Origin: Streptomyces sp. BK208
Lineage (GTDB): Bacteria; Actinomycetota; Actinomycetes; Streptomycetales; Streptomycetaceae
Reading direction: 5' to 3'
Assembly (NCBI RefSeq): GCF_004364245.1
Contig: NZ_SOAV01000005.1
Location: forward strand, 62,001 to 126,000
Length of the DNA: 64,000 bases
The translations under genes and the position numbers were made by a program. The notes beneath the pieces are model-generated. The model searched no databases, was not told the DNA's origin, and saw nothing but the letters and a program-made list of their open reading frames with translations. Positions 38,978-48,386 of this stretch are shown piece by piece. Positions within the stretch are counted from its first letter, which is position 1. Each line of letters starts with the position of its first letter.

Positions 38978-40303
38978 GTGGTGACCAGCACAAAGCGCCA
39001 CAAGCCCGATAGGCGCACCTACGTTCTCGACACCAGCGTCCTGCTGGCCGACCCGAACGCCCTGAGCCGCTTCGACGAGCACGAGGTCGTGCTCCCCATC
39101 GTCGTGGTGACGGAGTTGGAGGCCAAACGGCACCATCCCGAACTGGGCTACTTCGCCCGGCAGGCCCTGCGCCTGCTCGACGAGTTCCGGGTACGGCACG
39201 GTCGCCTCGACGCCCCCATCCCGATCGGGGACCTCGGCGGCACCGTCCGCGTCGAGCTCAACCACTCGGACCCCAGCGTGCTGCCCACCGGCTACCGCCT
39301 GGGGGACAACGACTCCCGCATCCTCGCGGTCGCCCGCAACCTGCAGGCGGAGGGCTTCGACGTCACCGTCGTCTCGAAGGACCTCCCGCTCAGGATCAAG
39401 GCGTCCTCCGTCGGACTCCTCGCCGAGGAGTACCGCGCCGAGCTGGCCATCACGGACGCGTCGGGCTGGACCGGGATGTCCGAACTCACCCTGTCGGGCG
39501 AGCAGGTGGATGTGCTCTTCGAGGAAGGGCACATCCACGTCCCCGAGGCCGCCGCGCTGCCCGTGCACACCGGACTGACCGTCCAGTCCGAGCGCGGCAA
39601 GGCCCTCGGCCGGGTCACGCCCGACGGCGACGTCCGGCTGGTGCGCGGCGACCGGGAGGCGTTCGGCATCAAGGGCCGCAGCGCGGAGCAGCGGATCGCA
39701 CTCGACCTGCTGCTCGACCCGGACGTCGGCATCGTGTCGATGGGCGGCCGGGCCGGCACGGGCAAGTCGGCGCTCGCGCTCTGCGCCGGCCTGGAGGCGG
39801 TCCTGGAGCGCCGTCAGCACCAGAAGGTGATGGTCTTCCGTCCCCTGTACGCGGTGGGCGGGCAGGAGCTCGGCTATCTGCCCGGCTCCGAGGCCGAGAA
39901 GATGAGCCCCTGGGCGCAGGCGGTCTTCGACACGCTGTCGGCCGTCACCAGCCGGGAGGTCATCGAGGAGGTGACCGCGCGCGGGATGCTGGAGGTCCTG
40001 CCGCTCACCCACATCAGGGGACGCTCGCTGCACGACGCCTTCGTGATCGTCGACGAGGCGCAGTCGCTCGAACGCAACGTCCTGCTGACCGTGCTGTCCC
40101 GGATCGGGGCCAACTCGCGGGTGGTCCTCACCCATGACGTGGCGCAGCGGGACAACCTGCGGGTGGGCCGGTACGACGGAGTGGTCGCCGTCGTCGAGAA
40201 GCTGAAGGGGCATCCGCTCTTCGCGCACGTCACCCTGACGCGCTCCGAGAGGTCCCAGATCGCGGCACTTGTCACCGAAATGCTGGAGGACGGTCACATC
40301 TGA
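38978..40303 (+). CDS. PIN-PhoH protein (ribonuclease-like domain fused to PhoH ATPase)
   Basis: A 441-residue fusion. Residues about 12-140 form a PIN domain with the acidic pocket ([36 protein letters not shown]); residues about 230-440 form a PhoH ATPase/helicase domain with Walker [28 protein letters not shown] and Walker [11 protein letters not shown], then [14 protein letters not shown]. PhoH2-type proteins are reported as RNA helicase/ribonucleases. The first of two adjacent GTG codons (38978, 38981) is taken. No VapB-like antitoxin gene is next to it. Transcribed alone, with a long repetitive upstream region. Confidence 0.9.
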   Translation: MVTSTKRHKPDRRTYVLDTSVLLADPNALSRFDEHEVVLPIVVVTELEAKRHHPELGYFARQALRLLDEFRVRHGRLDAPIPIGDLGGTVRVELNHSDPSVLPTGYRLGDNDSRILAVARNLQAEGFDVTVVSKDLPLRIKASSVGLLAEEYRAELAITDASGWTGMSELTLSGEQVDVLFEEGHIHVPEAAALPVHTGLTVQSERGKALGRVTPDGDVRLVRGDREAFGIKGRSAEQRIALDLLLDPDVGIVSMGGRAGTGKSALALCAGLEAVLERRQHQKVMVFRPLYAVGGQELGYLPGSEAEKMSPWAQAVFDTLSAVTSREVIEEVTARGMLEVLPLTHIRGRSLHDAFVIVDEAQSLERNVLLTVLSRIGANSRVVLTHDVAQRDNLRVGRYDGVVAVVEKLKGHPLFAHVTLTRSERSQIAALVTEMLEDGHI

Positions 40304-40729
40304 CCCGTCCGCGAGCTTCGACCCGACCGGGGTCGGTCACCCACCAGTCGGCGCCGTCCGAAAGGCCGAGAGCCTAGCCGGGCGGCGCCTCGCTGTGTGC
40401 GACTTTCCAGGAATCCCTTGGGCCAAACGGGATGTGAGCTTTCACACGCAACACAGAATTGCCTCACCCCGTCGGGTTACGGCAGAGTCTCATTCCTGTC
40501 AGGCCCCGCATACGACACAGCCGTACCCCCAGCGGTACAGCACCACAGAAGCACCACAGCCAACTCCATAGCAGAGTCGTATGCCGCCCGAGCATCACAC
40601 GGCGCTTCCCGCAGGGGAGTTGTCCACCGGGCCCGTGCCTCCCGTGACCCGTAGTTGGGGAGGTCAGTGCCAGGGGCACGATTGCGTCCGCGAGGGTCAC
40701 CGAAGCGGGCGATGCTGGAAGGAAACCGT
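40304..40729. other. 426-bp intergenic leader upstream of the SLT transglycosylase
   Basis: No supported gene. From about 40610 it has several self-complementary stretches (CCTCCC with GGGAGG; GTGCC with GGCAC), which could form a structured leader. Streptomyces wall-hydrolase genes of this type are often under a ydaO (cyclic di-AMP) riboswitch, but I cannot verify the conserved core here. Confidence 0.4.
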
Positions 40730-41428
40730 GTGAGCCGGATCTCGGTCCGGGGATTCGCAGTGGCCTCGGCCACGGCGGTCACCGCCGTCGGAAGCGTCGT
40801 CGGCGTTGCCTCGGGCAGCGTCGCGCAGAGCAACGACGACGCGGAGGCGACGGCAGCAGGCACGACGCTGCTCGCCGACATCCCCATGGGTGAGCAGGCG
40901 CAGGTGCAGACCGCGTCCCTGACGCAGCAGGCCGACGTGCAGGCCATCGCCGCGGACGCGAGCGCCAAGAAGGACGCCGAGGAGGCGGCCCGCAAGGCAG
41001 CCGCCGAGACCGCCGTGGCCAAGCAGGAGAAGGCCAAGAAGGCGGCCGCGGACGCCAAGAAGCGCGAGGCGGCGAAGGAAGCGGCCAGCCGCGACGCCGA
41101 GCGCGACGCCACCAGCTTCGCCGTCCAGAGCTCCTACAGCACCGGCCAGATCCAGGCGATGGCCCGTCAGATGGTGCCGAGCGGCCAGTTCCAGTGCTTC
41201 AGCAACATCGTGAACCACGAGTCGAGTTGGAACTACCAGGCCGTCAACGCATCCTCCGGCGCCTACGGTCTCTTCCAGGCCCTCCCGGCCGGCAAGTACG
41301 CCTCCGCGGGGGCCGACTGGCGGACCAACCCGGCCACCCAGATCAAGTGGGGCCTCGGCTACATGAACAACCGCTACGGCAGCCCGTGCGAAGCATGGGG
41401 CTTCTGGCAGGCCAACCACTGGTACTGA
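40730..41428 (+). CDS. Secreted SLT-type lytic transglycosylase
   Basis: A 232-residue wall hydrolase: an N-terminal signal-like segment (VRGFAVASATAVTAVGSVVGVASG), a long charged helix (about 70-135, SAKKDAEEAARKAAAETAVAKQ and on), then a compact lysozyme-like domain with the catalytic glutamate in NHESSWNYQAVNASSGAYGLFQALP and the closing WGLGYMNNRYGSPCEAWGFW. It cleaves peptidoglycan glycan strands, in germination, growth or sporulation. The GTG at 40730 has GGAAGGAA just upstream; the frame is open earlier but without leader features. The cysteine pair (QCFSN, SPCEA) may form a disulfide. Similar to the Swl proteins of S. coelicolor. Confidence 0.88.
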   Translation: MSRISVRGFAVASATAVTAVGSVVGVASGSVAQSNDDAEATAAGTTLLADIPMGEQAQVQTASLTQQADVQAIAADASAKKDAEEAARKAAAETAVAKQEKAKKAAADAKKREAAKEAASRDAERDATSFAVQSSYSTGQIQAMARQMVPSGQFQCFSNIVNHESSWNYQAVNASSGAYGLFQALPAGKYASAGADWRTNPATQIKWGLGYMNNRYGSPCEAWGFWQANHWY

Positions 41429-41491
41429 GCCCGGTACCCGGCCCCTGAGCCGACCGCCGTACCCCGTCGGGATCCACGCTCAACCTCGCGC

Positions 41492-41521
41492 AGCCCCTCG
41501 CCGTCTCACGGTGAGGGGCTT
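41492..41521 (+). terminator. Hairpin terminator after the SLT gene
   Basis: AGCCCCTCGCCGT and its near-complement (one G-T pair) with a 3-nt loop, followed by TTT; about 65 bp past the stop codon. Confidence 0.75.
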
Positions 41522-41600
41522 TCGCGCTCCCGCCCTGTACGGTCGGACCGGAAAGACTCCGGGGGGAGTGGTGGGGAAAGACGGGGGAAGAGGACGGATC

Positions 41601-43016
41601 ATGTCACGAGTGCCAGGGTGGCTCGGCCGGCTCGGTGCCGGACTGACGCAGGTGAGCGAGCGGTTGGAGCAGCGTCGCGAAGAGGCGCGCCGGCGCGACG
41701 CCGACGACGGGCCGGGGCCGGTCTCCGGTCATGGGCGGCGCCACCCGCACGACACGCCTGACGACACGGCCGCGGGCGCGGCCGACGAGCACCTCGACGT
41801 ACACGGCCCGGTCGCCGTCACCGACCGCCCCGACCCGGCCCTGGCCGTGCCCTGGGGAGTGCGGGTGGCCGCGGAGGCCGGATGGCGGCTGCTGGTCCTC
41901 GCGGGCACCGTGTGGGTGCTGATGCGGATCATCAGCGCCGTACAGCTGGTGGTGCTGGCGTTCGTGGCCGCGCTGCTGATCACCGCGCTGCTTCAGCCGA
42001 CCGTGGCCTGGCTGCGCCGGCACGGGGTGCCCCGGGGCCCGGCCACCGCCCTGACCGCGATCCTCGGGTTCGTGGTGATGGGGCTGATCGGCTGGTTCGT
42101 CACCTGGCAGGTCATGGAGAACATCGACAACCTCTCCGACCAGGTCCAGGACGGCATCGACGAGCTGCGCAACTGGCTGCTGAACAGCCCCTTCCACGTC
42201 ACCGACAAGCAGATCAACGAGATCGCCAAGAACCTGCGCGAAGCGGTCGGCGCCAACACCGACCAGATAACGTCGGCCGGACTGGAGGGCGTGACGGTCG
42301 TCGTCGAGGCGCTCACCGGCATCCTGCTGGCCGCCTTCTCGACGCTCTTCCTGCTCTACGACGGCAAGCGCATCTGGCAGTGGTCGCTGAAGCTGGTGCC
42401 CGCGGCCGCCCGGCCGGGAGTGGCCGGCGCCGGACCCCGCGCCTGGCGGACGCTGACCGCTTACGTGCGCGGCACGGTGATCGTGGCGCTGATCGACGCC
42501 ATCTTCATCGGACTCGGCATCTACTTCCTGGACGTGCCGATGGCCGTCCCGCTGGCCGTGTTCATCTTCCTGTTCGCCTTCGTCCCGCTGGTCGGCGCCG
42601 TCGTCTCGGGTGCCCTCGCGGTCGTCGTGGCGCTGGTGACGCAGGGCATGTTCGCGGCGGTCATGACGCTCGTCGTGGTGCTGGTGGTGCAGCAGATCGA
42701 GGGCCACATCCTGCAGCCGTTCATCCTGGGGCGCGCGGTACGGGTCCATCCGCTGGCGGTGGTGCTGTCCGTGGCCGCGGGCGGCATGGTGGCCGGCATC
42801 GGCGGCGCCGTGGTCGCCGTACCGCTGGTCGCGGTGACCAACACCGTCGTCGGCTACCTGCGGGCGTACTCCCGCGAGGCCGCCCTGCGGCAGAAGCCGA
42901 GGCCGCACGGTGCCACGTCGACCGACGCCGCCCCGGCACTCGACCGGGGCCCGGACGCCCCCGAGTCCCAGGAGTCACCGGAGGCCGGTCCGCCGTCGGA
43001 CGCCTCCCCGGCGTAG
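41601..43016 (+). CDS. AI-2E family (PerM-like) membrane transporter
   Basis: A 471-residue integral membrane protein with about eight helices. An acidic/His-rich cytoplasmic N-terminus (about 1-95) precedes paired helices (WRLLVLAGTVWVLMRIISAVQLVVLAF, TALTAILGFVVMGLIGWFVTW), the long extracellular/cytoplasmic helical domain (QVQDGIDELRNWLLNSPF), and the C-terminal group with the family motif VAVPLVAVTNTVVGYLRAY. The family includes autoinducer-2 exporters and Na/H antiporters, so the substrate is open. ATG at 41601 after a GGGGAAGAGGA purine run; an earlier ATG-like frame to 41511 runs through the terminator hairpin and is rejected. Confidence 0.87.
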   Translation: MSRVPGWLGRLGAGLTQVSERLEQRREEARRRDADDGPGPVSGHGRRHPHDTPDDTAAGAADEHLDVHGPVAVTDRPDPALAVPWGVRVAAEAGWRLLVLAGTVWVLMRIISAVQLVVLAFVAALLITALLQPTVAWLRRHGVPRGPATALTAILGFVVMGLIGWFVTWQVMENIDNLSDQVQDGIDELRNWLLNSPFHVTDKQINEIAKNLREAVGANTDQITSAGLEGVTVVVEALTGILLAAFSTLFLLYDGKRIWQWSLKLVPAAARPGVAGAGPRAWRTLTAYVRGTVIVALIDAIFIGLGIYFLDVPMAVPLAVFIFLFAFVPLVGAVVSGALAVVVALVTQGMFAAVMTLVVVLVVQQIEGHILQPFILGRAVRVHPLAVVLSVAAGGMVAGIGGAVVAVPLVAVTNTVVGYLRAYSREAALRQKPRPHGATSTDAAPALDRGPDAPESQESPEAGPPSDASPA

Positions 43017-43086
43017 CGGAAGGCGGTGCGAGGCGCCCGTCCCCGGCGCCTGCCCCGGACCCTCCGGCCTCGCCCCGGCAACGCGA

Positions 43087-43122
43087 ACGGGCCCCGCCCA
43101 CCTTCCGGTGAGCGGGGCCCGT
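43087..43122. terminator. Bidirectional hairpin terminator (AI-2E gene / ahpD)
   Basis: ACGGGCCCCGC paired with GCGGGGCCCGT, extended by CACC/GGTG around a TTCC turn, between convergent genes. Confidence 0.85.
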
Positions 43123-43138
43123 GCCGTGCGGCGCGCGA

Positions 43139-43675
43139 CTACTGGTCGGCCAGGACGGCCTCGGCGTCCAGCGTGACGCCGACCGCCTCGACCACGGCGG
43201 CGATCTTGAACGCCTCCTGGATCGTCTCGCGGTCGACACCGGCCTTGCGGAGCACCTGCTCGTGCGAGTCCAGGCACATGCCGCAGCCGTTGATGGCGGA
43301 CACCGCGAAGGACCACAGCTCGAAGTCGACCTTGTCGATGCCCGGGTTGCCGATGACGTTCATCCGCAGACCGGCGCGCAGGGTGCCGTACTCGTGGTCC
43401 GACAGCAGGTGCCGGGTGCGGTAGAAGACGTTGTTCATCGCCATGACGGCGGCGGCCGACTTGGCGGCCGAGTACGCCTCGGGAGACAGGTTCGCCTTCG
43501 CCTCCGGCTCCAGCTCGCGCAGCACGATGGGGGAGCGCGAGGCGATGGCGGTCGCCAGCACGGTGCCCCACAGCTGCTGCGCCGGGAGGTCGGAGTTGCC
43601 GATGACCGAGCCCAGGTTGAGCTTCAGGTCCTTGGCGTAGTCCGGTACGGCGGACTTCAGGGAATCGAGCGACAT
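43139..43675 (-). CDS. ahpD: Alkylhydroperoxidase AhpD
   Basis: A 178-residue AhpD: a thiol-based reductant for AhpC that also has weak peroxidase activity. The active site CGMC with C131, C134 and H138 ([14 protein letters not shown]) is intact, in the layout known from mycobacterial AhpD, and the protein has the expected length. Starts 6 bp after the ahpC stop in the same direction; the pair forms an operon divergent from oxyR. Expected to be induced by peroxide through OxyR. Confidence 0.96.
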   Translation of the reverse strand: MSLDSLKSAVPDYAKDLKLNLGSVIGNSDLPAQQLWGTVLATAIASRSPIVLRELEPEAKANLSPEAYSAAKSAAAVMAMNNVFYRTRHLLSDHEYGTLRAGLRMNVIGNPGIDKVDFELWSFAVSAINGCGMCLDSHEQVLRKAGVDRETIQEAFKIAAVVEAVGVTLDAEAVLADQ

Positions 43676-43681
43676 GTCAGA

Positions 43682-44236
43682 TCACTCCCCCGACAGCAGC
43701 GCGACCGGGTCGAGGGTCTCGTCGCCCTTGCTCCAGTTGCACGGGCAGAGCTCGTCGGTCTGCAGGGCGTCGAGGACCCGCAGGACCTCCTTGGGGTTAC
43801 GGCCGACGGAGCCGGCGGTGACCATCGTGAACTGGATCTCGTTGTTCTGGTCCACGATGAAGACCGCGCGCTGCGCGAAGCCGTCCTCGCCCTCGATGCC
43901 GAGGTCACGCATGAGCTCGTGCTTCGAGTCGGCCAGCATCGGGAAGGGCAGGTCGGTCAGGTCCGGGTGGTCCTTGCGCCAGGCGTGGTGCACGAACTCG
44001 GAGTCGCCGGAGAAGCCGAGGATCTGGGCGTCACGGTCGGCGAACTCGTCGTTCAGCTTGCCGAAGGCGGCGATCTCGGTCGGGCACACGAAGGTGAAGT
44101 CCTTGGGCCACGCGAAGACGACCTTCCACTGACCCTCGTAGGTCTTGTGGTTGATCTGCTGGAACTCCTTGCCCTTCTCCAGCGAGACGCAGGCGGTCAG
44201 ATCGAACTCGGGGAACTTGTCACCGACAGTGAGCAC
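43682..44236 (-). CDS. ahpC: Alkyl hydroperoxide reductase / peroxiredoxin AhpC
   Basis: A 184-residue typical two-cysteine peroxiredoxin of the AhpE-like actinobacterial AhpC type. Peroxidatic cysteine near residue 51 in DFTFVCPTEIAAF, resolving cysteine in LCPCNWSKGDETL near 165. It reduces organic and hydrogen peroxide, recycled by AhpD in place of AhpF. GTG start with GGAG upstream. First gene of ahpC-ahpD, reading away from oxyR. Confidence 0.97.
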   Translation of the reverse strand: MLTVGDKFPEFDLTACVSLEKGKEFQQINHKTYEGQWKVVFAWPKDFTFVCPTEIAAFGKLNDEFADRDAQILGFSGDSEFVHHAWRKDHPDLTDLPFPMLADSKHELMRDLGIEGEDGFAQRAVFIVDQNNEIQFTMVTAGSVGRNPKEVLRVLDALQTDELCPCNWSKGDETLDPVALLSGE

Positions 44237-44374
44237 GCGCTCTCCAATAAGTGCAGCGAAGAAACACCCGCTTTGCGAGCGTTTCCCATGGGTTGGACGC
44301 TGTTGATGTTGGCACAGGGTGCATTGATTAGTGAAATAGCTACACTCGGTCGAGTTGATCGGAGGTGGCTATTA
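44237..44374. promoter_or_regulatory. Divergent oxyR/ahpC promoter region
   Basis: A 138-bp AT-richer intergenic segment. The stretch around 44322-44362 contains the ATTGATTAGTGAAATAGCTA type sequence expected for an OxyR site next to the oxyR start, and the ahpC promoter must lie here too. In S. coelicolor OxyR is known to act on this divergent region; here that is by homology. Exact -35/-10 elements not assigned. Confidence 0.6.
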
Positions 44375-45313
44375 GTGTCCAACAAGAAGAGGCAGCCCAG
44401 CCTCGCTCAGCTGCGGGCTTTCGACGCGGTCGCCGAGCACCTGCATTTCCGCGATGCCGCAGCGGCGATCGGCATGAGCCAGCCGGCGCTCTCGGGCGCC
44501 GTGTCCGCCCTGGAGGAGGCACTGGGTGTCACGCTCCTGGAGCGTACGACGCGCAAGGTGCTGCTCTCGCCGGCCGGTGAACGGCTCGCGGTGCGGACCA
44601 AGGCGGTCCTGGCGGAGGTCGGCGCGCTGCTGGAGGAGGCCGAGGCGGTACGGGCGCCCTTCACCGGCGCGCTGCGGCTCGGCGTCATCCCGACCGTCGC
44701 GCCGTACCTGCTGCCGGCGGTGCTGCGGCTGGTCCACGACCGCTACCCCGACCTCGACCTCCAGGTCCACGAGGAGCAGACCGCGAGCCTGCTGGAGGGC
44801 CTGACGTCCGGCCGCCTCGACCTGCTCCTGCTCGCGGTCCCGCTCGGTGTCCCGGGCGTCAGCGAACTGCCGCTCTTCGACGAGGACTTCGTCCTGGTCA
44901 CGCCGCTCGACCACCGGCTCGGCGGCCGGGAGGGCCTCGCGCGCTCGGTGCTGCGCGAGCTGAAGCTGCTGCTGCTCGACGAGGGGCACTGCCTGCGCGA
45001 CCAGGCGCTCGACATCTGCCGCGAGGCCGGCCGCGCGGACGTCCCGGCGACCACGACGGCCGCCGGACTGTCCACCCTGGTGCAGCTGGTGGCGGGCGGC
45101 CTCGGGGTGACGCTGCTGCCCCGCACCGCCGTCCGCGTGGAGACCTCCCGCTCCAGCCAGCTCCTCACCGCGTCCTTCGCCGACCCGGCCCCCACCCGCC
45201 GTGTCGCCCTGGCCATGCGTACCGGGGCGGCCCGCGCGGCGGAGTACGAGGAGCTGGCGGTGGCCCTGCGCGAGGCGATGGCGGACCTGCCGGTGCGGAC
45301 GGTGCACGACTGA
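44375..45313 (+). CDS. oxyR: Peroxide-sensing LysR-type regulator OxyR
   Basis: A 312-residue LysR regulator: helix-turn-helix at about 9-60 (LAQLRAFDAVAEHLHFRDAAAAIG) and a periplasmic-binding-like sensor domain from about 95. The redox pair is C206 and C215 in GHCLRDQALDIC, nine apart as in E. coli OxyR (C199/C208). It activates ahpCD on oxidation. The GTG at 44375 follows GGAGG at 9-nt spacing; the much longer frame upstream overlaps ahpC/ahpD on the other strand and is shadow. Confidence 0.96.
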   Translation: MSNKKRQPSLAQLRAFDAVAEHLHFRDAAAAIGMSQPALSGAVSALEEALGVTLLERTTRKVLLSPAGERLAVRTKAVLAEVGALLEEAEAVRAPFTGALRLGVIPTVAPYLLPAVLRLVHDRYPDLDLQVHEEQTASLLEGLTSGRLDLLLLAVPLGVPGVSELPLFDEDFVLVTPLDHRLGGREGLARSVLRELKLLLLDEGHCLRDQALDICREAGRADVPATTTAAGLSTLVQLVAGGLGVTLLPRTAVRVETSRSSQLLTASFADPAPTRRVALAMRTGAARAAEYEELAVALREAMADLPVRTVHD

Positions 45314-45337
45314 GCGACCGCCCCTCGGAGCGGTCGC
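45314..45337. terminator. Bidirectional hairpin (oxyR / ABC permease)
   Basis: GCGACCGC and GCGGTCGC arms with an 8-nt loop, directly after the oxyR stop (the stop bases abut the stem) and between convergent genes. Confidence 0.65.
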
Positions 45338-45357
45338 CCGGTCGCGTACGGTTGCGG

Positions 45358-47700
45358 CTATTCGGTCCGCAGTCCCTCCGGCCGCATCAGCCGCAGCAGC
45401 GGCGGCAGGCTGCACAGCGTGACGACCAGGACGACCGCCGCGCCGATGCCGGTCATGGACAGCACGCCGGTCCAGTCGACGTGGACCGGGGTGTTCGTCA
45501 TCTTCAGCAGCACCGTGCCCAGGGTCAGGCCCACCGCGGAGGCGAGCAGCAGGCCGAGCACGATGGGGATCGCCGTCTGCCACAGCACCGACAGGCTGAG
45601 CGTGCGACGGCGGGTGCCGAAGGCGACCAGGGCCGACAGCAGCTTCTTCCGCTCGCGCAGCTGCTCCAGCTGCGAGACCAGCAGACTCGCGCCGATCAGC
45701 GCCAGCACACAGGCGGCCCCCACGAACAGGCCGGTGCGGACGGCGTCGAACCGGTCGGTGCGTTCGGTCTCCGACCAGGTCACGGTGTCCGCCAGCGGGT
45801 CGATGGACACCGTGGTGTTCCGTACCAGGTCGTGCACGTCCGGCACCGACTCGTCCAGCCGGAGGTAGGCGTGCCCGTCCAGTGCCGGCACGAGCGCCTC
45901 CGGCATCGCCTCCCGCGTCATCAGGAAGCCGCCCCGGTCGGTCCCGGCGAGCAGACCGGTACGCGGCTTCGCGGCCTTGACGCCCTCCGGCATCGTCCAG
46001 GGGACCGCGGGACGCTTCGGGCCGCCCTCGTAGGACGGGTCCGCGTAGAGCTTCCGGCCCGGCACGGCCAGCTTCGTCACGTCCTCGTCGCCGTCCCACT
46101 CGGCGCCGTGGACGACGAACACGTCCCCCTCGGCGCACGAGGGCAGACGGGCGATCTCCCGCAGCGCGGCGCAGTCGCCCACGGTCAGCGTCGTGCCGTT
46201 GTCCGGGTCCTGGGGGCGGTCGCCCAGCCAGCCCTCGGAGTAGCCGAAGACCTCCTTCACGCCCTTCGTGTCGCGGAACTTCCCGGCCGCCCGGTCCGTC
46301 GGGGTCCCGCTCGGGAAGGTCGCCTCCATCTGCGCCCACGACACGTCCTGCCCGGTGGACTTGGTGTAGTCGTCGTCCACGCCGGCGAACAGCATCTGCA
46401 GCGCGATCGCCCCGGCGACCGCCACCGCGATGCCGTTGACCATCCTGGCCGCCGTACCGCTGCTCAGCTGCAGCCTGCGCACGGCCAGCTGCCAGGCCAC
46501 GCCGCCGGAACCGAGCCGCGCGACGACGCTCTCCACGATCCACGGCAGCAGCGCGGTCACGCCCACCAGGAGCAGGATCACACCGCCGGTCACCAGGTAC
46601 TGGTTGAAGTCGCCGTTCTCGCGCCCGTTGCCGATCATCGGGTAGAGCATCGCCAGTCCGGCCAGCGGCAGAACCAGCCGCCACCACAGCCGGCGCCGGG
46701 CGGGCCGGCCCGCGCGCACCACGCCGAGCGGCTCGATGACGACCCCGCGCAGCGCGAACAGCGTCACCAGTACCGCGGCCGCCGGCACCGCCACGGCGAC
46801 CAGCAGGGCCAGCACCGGGGAGGGATTGAGGTAGCTGGGGAACACGCTGATGCGGAACACCTCGGCGTTGCCCGCCAGTTGCCGCCCGACCATGAAGAAC
46901 CCGGCGCCGAAGACCAGTCCGAGGACCGCGCCGGCCAGGGCCTCACCGGCGGCGATGCGCCGGGTCATGCGGCTGTCGGAGCCCACCAGGCGCAGCGCCG
47001 CGAGCCGTCGGTCCCGTCGCTCGCCGCCGAAGCGCACGGCCGCGGCGATGAACACCGCGACCGGCATCAGCAGCACCACGAAGACGACGAGGATCAGCAG
47101 GAGCAGCACCGGATCGGACTGCTCCTCACCGGGTTTCGGGTCGCCGAAGCGGTCGATGCGCTCGATCCGGCCCGCGGTGATGTGCTCGGCGAGCCCTTCC
47201 GCGCCCTGGTAGTAGGCGAGTTCGGCCGAGCCGATCAGCCCTTCCTCCGCGATGGTGCCGACGATCCGGTCCGGCAGCCGCTCGCGCAGCAGTGCCCCGG
47301 AGTCCGAGTCCAGCAGCTCCTTCAGCGCGGGGGACACCACCATCTCGCCCACCGCGGGGAACTTCTCCACCCCGGGCGGCAGCGGTGCCCGCGGCCCCTC
47401 GGGCTCCAGGGCCCGGCCGCGGACGTCGTCGTCGCGGAAGTCCTCGTCGACGTGGGCGACCACGAGCGTGTCGTCCGCCTTCGGCATCGGATCGATGGTG
47501 AAGGAGATGTCGGAGCGCGCCGCCTCCCGGTCGTGCCGGACGGTGAGCGCGTTCGGCAGGGCCGTCGTCAGCAGCAGCAGGGCCACGCCGAGCCCGACGC
47601 CGACGGCCGTCAGTACGGCCCGGGTCCAGCCCTCCCGGCCCCCGGTGAAGGCGAAGCGGACGCCCAGCATCAGGTCCGCGGCCCACTGGCGCACGCTCAT
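45358..47700 (-). CDS. ABC transporter permease, FtsX-like (MacB type)
   Basis: A 780-residue permease with about ten membrane helices and two FtsX domains: one around residues 200-330 (LLLLILVVFVVLLMPVAVFIAAAVRFGGERRDRRLAALRLVG shows the typical ERRDRRLAALRLVG coupling motif) and one at the C-terminus (LREKLLSALVAFGTRRRTL-like segment). A large extracytoplasmic loop separates helices 1 and 2, and another lies between 450 and 640. Such permeases export peptides, lipids or antibiotics, or regulate wall hydrolases. It overlaps the ATPase gene by 4 bp (ATGA). Confidence 0.88.
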   Translation of the reverse strand: MSVRQWAADLMLGVRFAFTGGREGWTRAVLTAVGVGLGVALLLLTTALPNALTVRHDREAARSDISFTIDPMPKADDTLVVAHVDEDFRDDDVRGRALEPEGPRAPLPPGVEKFPAVGEMVVSPALKELLDSDSGALLRERLPDRIVGTIAEEGLIGSAELAYYQGAEGLAEHITAGRIERIDRFGDPKPGEEQSDPVLLLLILVVFVVLLMPVAVFIAAAVRFGGERRDRRLAALRLVGSDSRMTRRIAAGEALAGAVLGLVFGAGFFMVGRQLAGNAEVFRISVFPSYLNPSPVLALLVAVAVPAAAVLVTLFALRGVVIEPLGVVRAGRPARRRLWWRLVLPLAGLAMLYPMIGNGRENGDFNQYLVTGGVILLLVGVTALLPWIVESVVARLGSGGVAWQLAVRRLQLSSGTAARMVNGIAVAVAGAIALQMLFAGVDDDYTKSTGQDVSWAQMEATFPSGTPTDRAAGKFRDTKGVKEVFGYSEGWLGDRPQDPDNGTTLTVGDCAALREIARLPSCAEGDVFVVHGAEWDGDEDVTKLAVPGRKLYADPSYEGGPKRPAVPWTMPEGVKAAKPRTGLLAGTDRGGFLMTREAMPEALVPALDGHAYLRLDESVPDVHDLVRNTTVSIDPLADTVTWSETERTDRFDAVRTGLFVGAACVLALIGASLLVSQLEQLRERKKLLSALVAFGTRRRTLSLSVLWQTAIPIVLGLLLASAVGLTLGTVLLKMTNTPVHVDWTGVLSMTGIGAAVVLVVTLCSLPPLLRLMRPEGLRTE

Positions 47701-48386
47701 ACGACGCGCTCCATGTCCCGGGACTTGCCGTCGCGCACGACGATCTCGCGGTCGGAGTAGGCGGCCACCCGTGCCTCGTGCGTGACCAGCACGACGGCGG
47801 CGTTGGTGGAACGGGCCGCGTCGGTGAGCAGCTCCATCACGCGCTCCCCGTTGAGGGAGTCCAGCGCGCCGGTCGGCTCGTCGGCGAAGAGCACCCGGGG
47901 GCTCGTGACCAGCGAGCGCGCCACCGCGACCCGCTGCCCCTGGCCGCCGGAGACCTCGCCGGGCCGCTTCTTCTTGAGGTCGTCGACCTCCAGCCGCTCC
48001 ATCCAGGTCAGCGCGGTCCGCTCGGCCTCCTTGCGGGAGGTGCCGTTCAGACGCAGCGGAAGGGCGACGTTCTCGACGCAGGTCAGCTCCGGCACCAGCT
48101 GGCCGAACTGGAACACGAAGCCGAAGTCCGAGCGGCGCAGGGCACTGCGCCGGGCGTCGGACATCGCGGACAGCTCACTCCCGTTGTACGTGATCGTCCC
48201 CGAGTCGGGCGTCACGATGCCGGCGAGGCAGTGCAGCAGCGTCGACTTGCCGGACCCGGAGGGGCCCATGACGGCGACGACCTCGCCGGGGTGGATGGAG
48301 AACGCGGCGTCGTCGAGGGCGAGGGTCGGGCCGTAGGCCTTGCGGAGCGACTCGGCCGAGAGCAGGGAACCTGCGGGAGGAGTCAT
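47697..48386 (-). CDS. ABC transporter ATP-binding protein, MacB/LolD type
   Basis: A 229-residue ATPase with Walker A GPSGSGKSTLL near 41, Q-loop in FQFGQLVPELTCVENV, signature VSGGQGQRVAVARSL, Walker B VLFADEPTGALD and the H-loop LVTHEARVAAY. The length and ADEPTGALD motif are those of MacB/LolD-type partners of FtsX permeases. ATGA overlaps on both sides: with the padR gene upstream and the permease downstream, so padR-ATPase-permease is a three-gene operon. Confidence 0.95.
   Translation of the reverse strand: MTPPAGSLLSAESLRKAYGPTLALDDAAFSIHPGEVVAVMGPSGSGKSTLLHCLAGIVTPDSGTITYNGSELSAMSDARRSALRRSDFGFVFQFGQLVPELTCVENVALPLRLNGTSRKEAERTALTWMERLEVDDLKKKRPGEVSGGQGQRVAVARSLVTSPRVLFADEPTGALDSLNGERVMELLTDAARSTNAAVVLVTHEARVAAYSDREIVVRDGKSRDMERVV

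Noticed and set aside
40600..40729. Cyclic di-AMP (ydaO) riboswitch call upstream of the SLT gene
   Set aside because: I could not match the conserved core by eye; left as a question rather than a feature.
41511..41600. Upstream start for the AI-2E family protein
   Set aside because: It begins inside the terminator hairpin of the SLT gene; the ATG at 41601 has a purine-rich site and gives a clean start.
43121..44374. Long N-terminal extension of the OxyR frame
   Set aside because: It is antisense to ahpD and ahpC; GTG at 44375 has GGAGG at proper spacing and gives the LysR family start.
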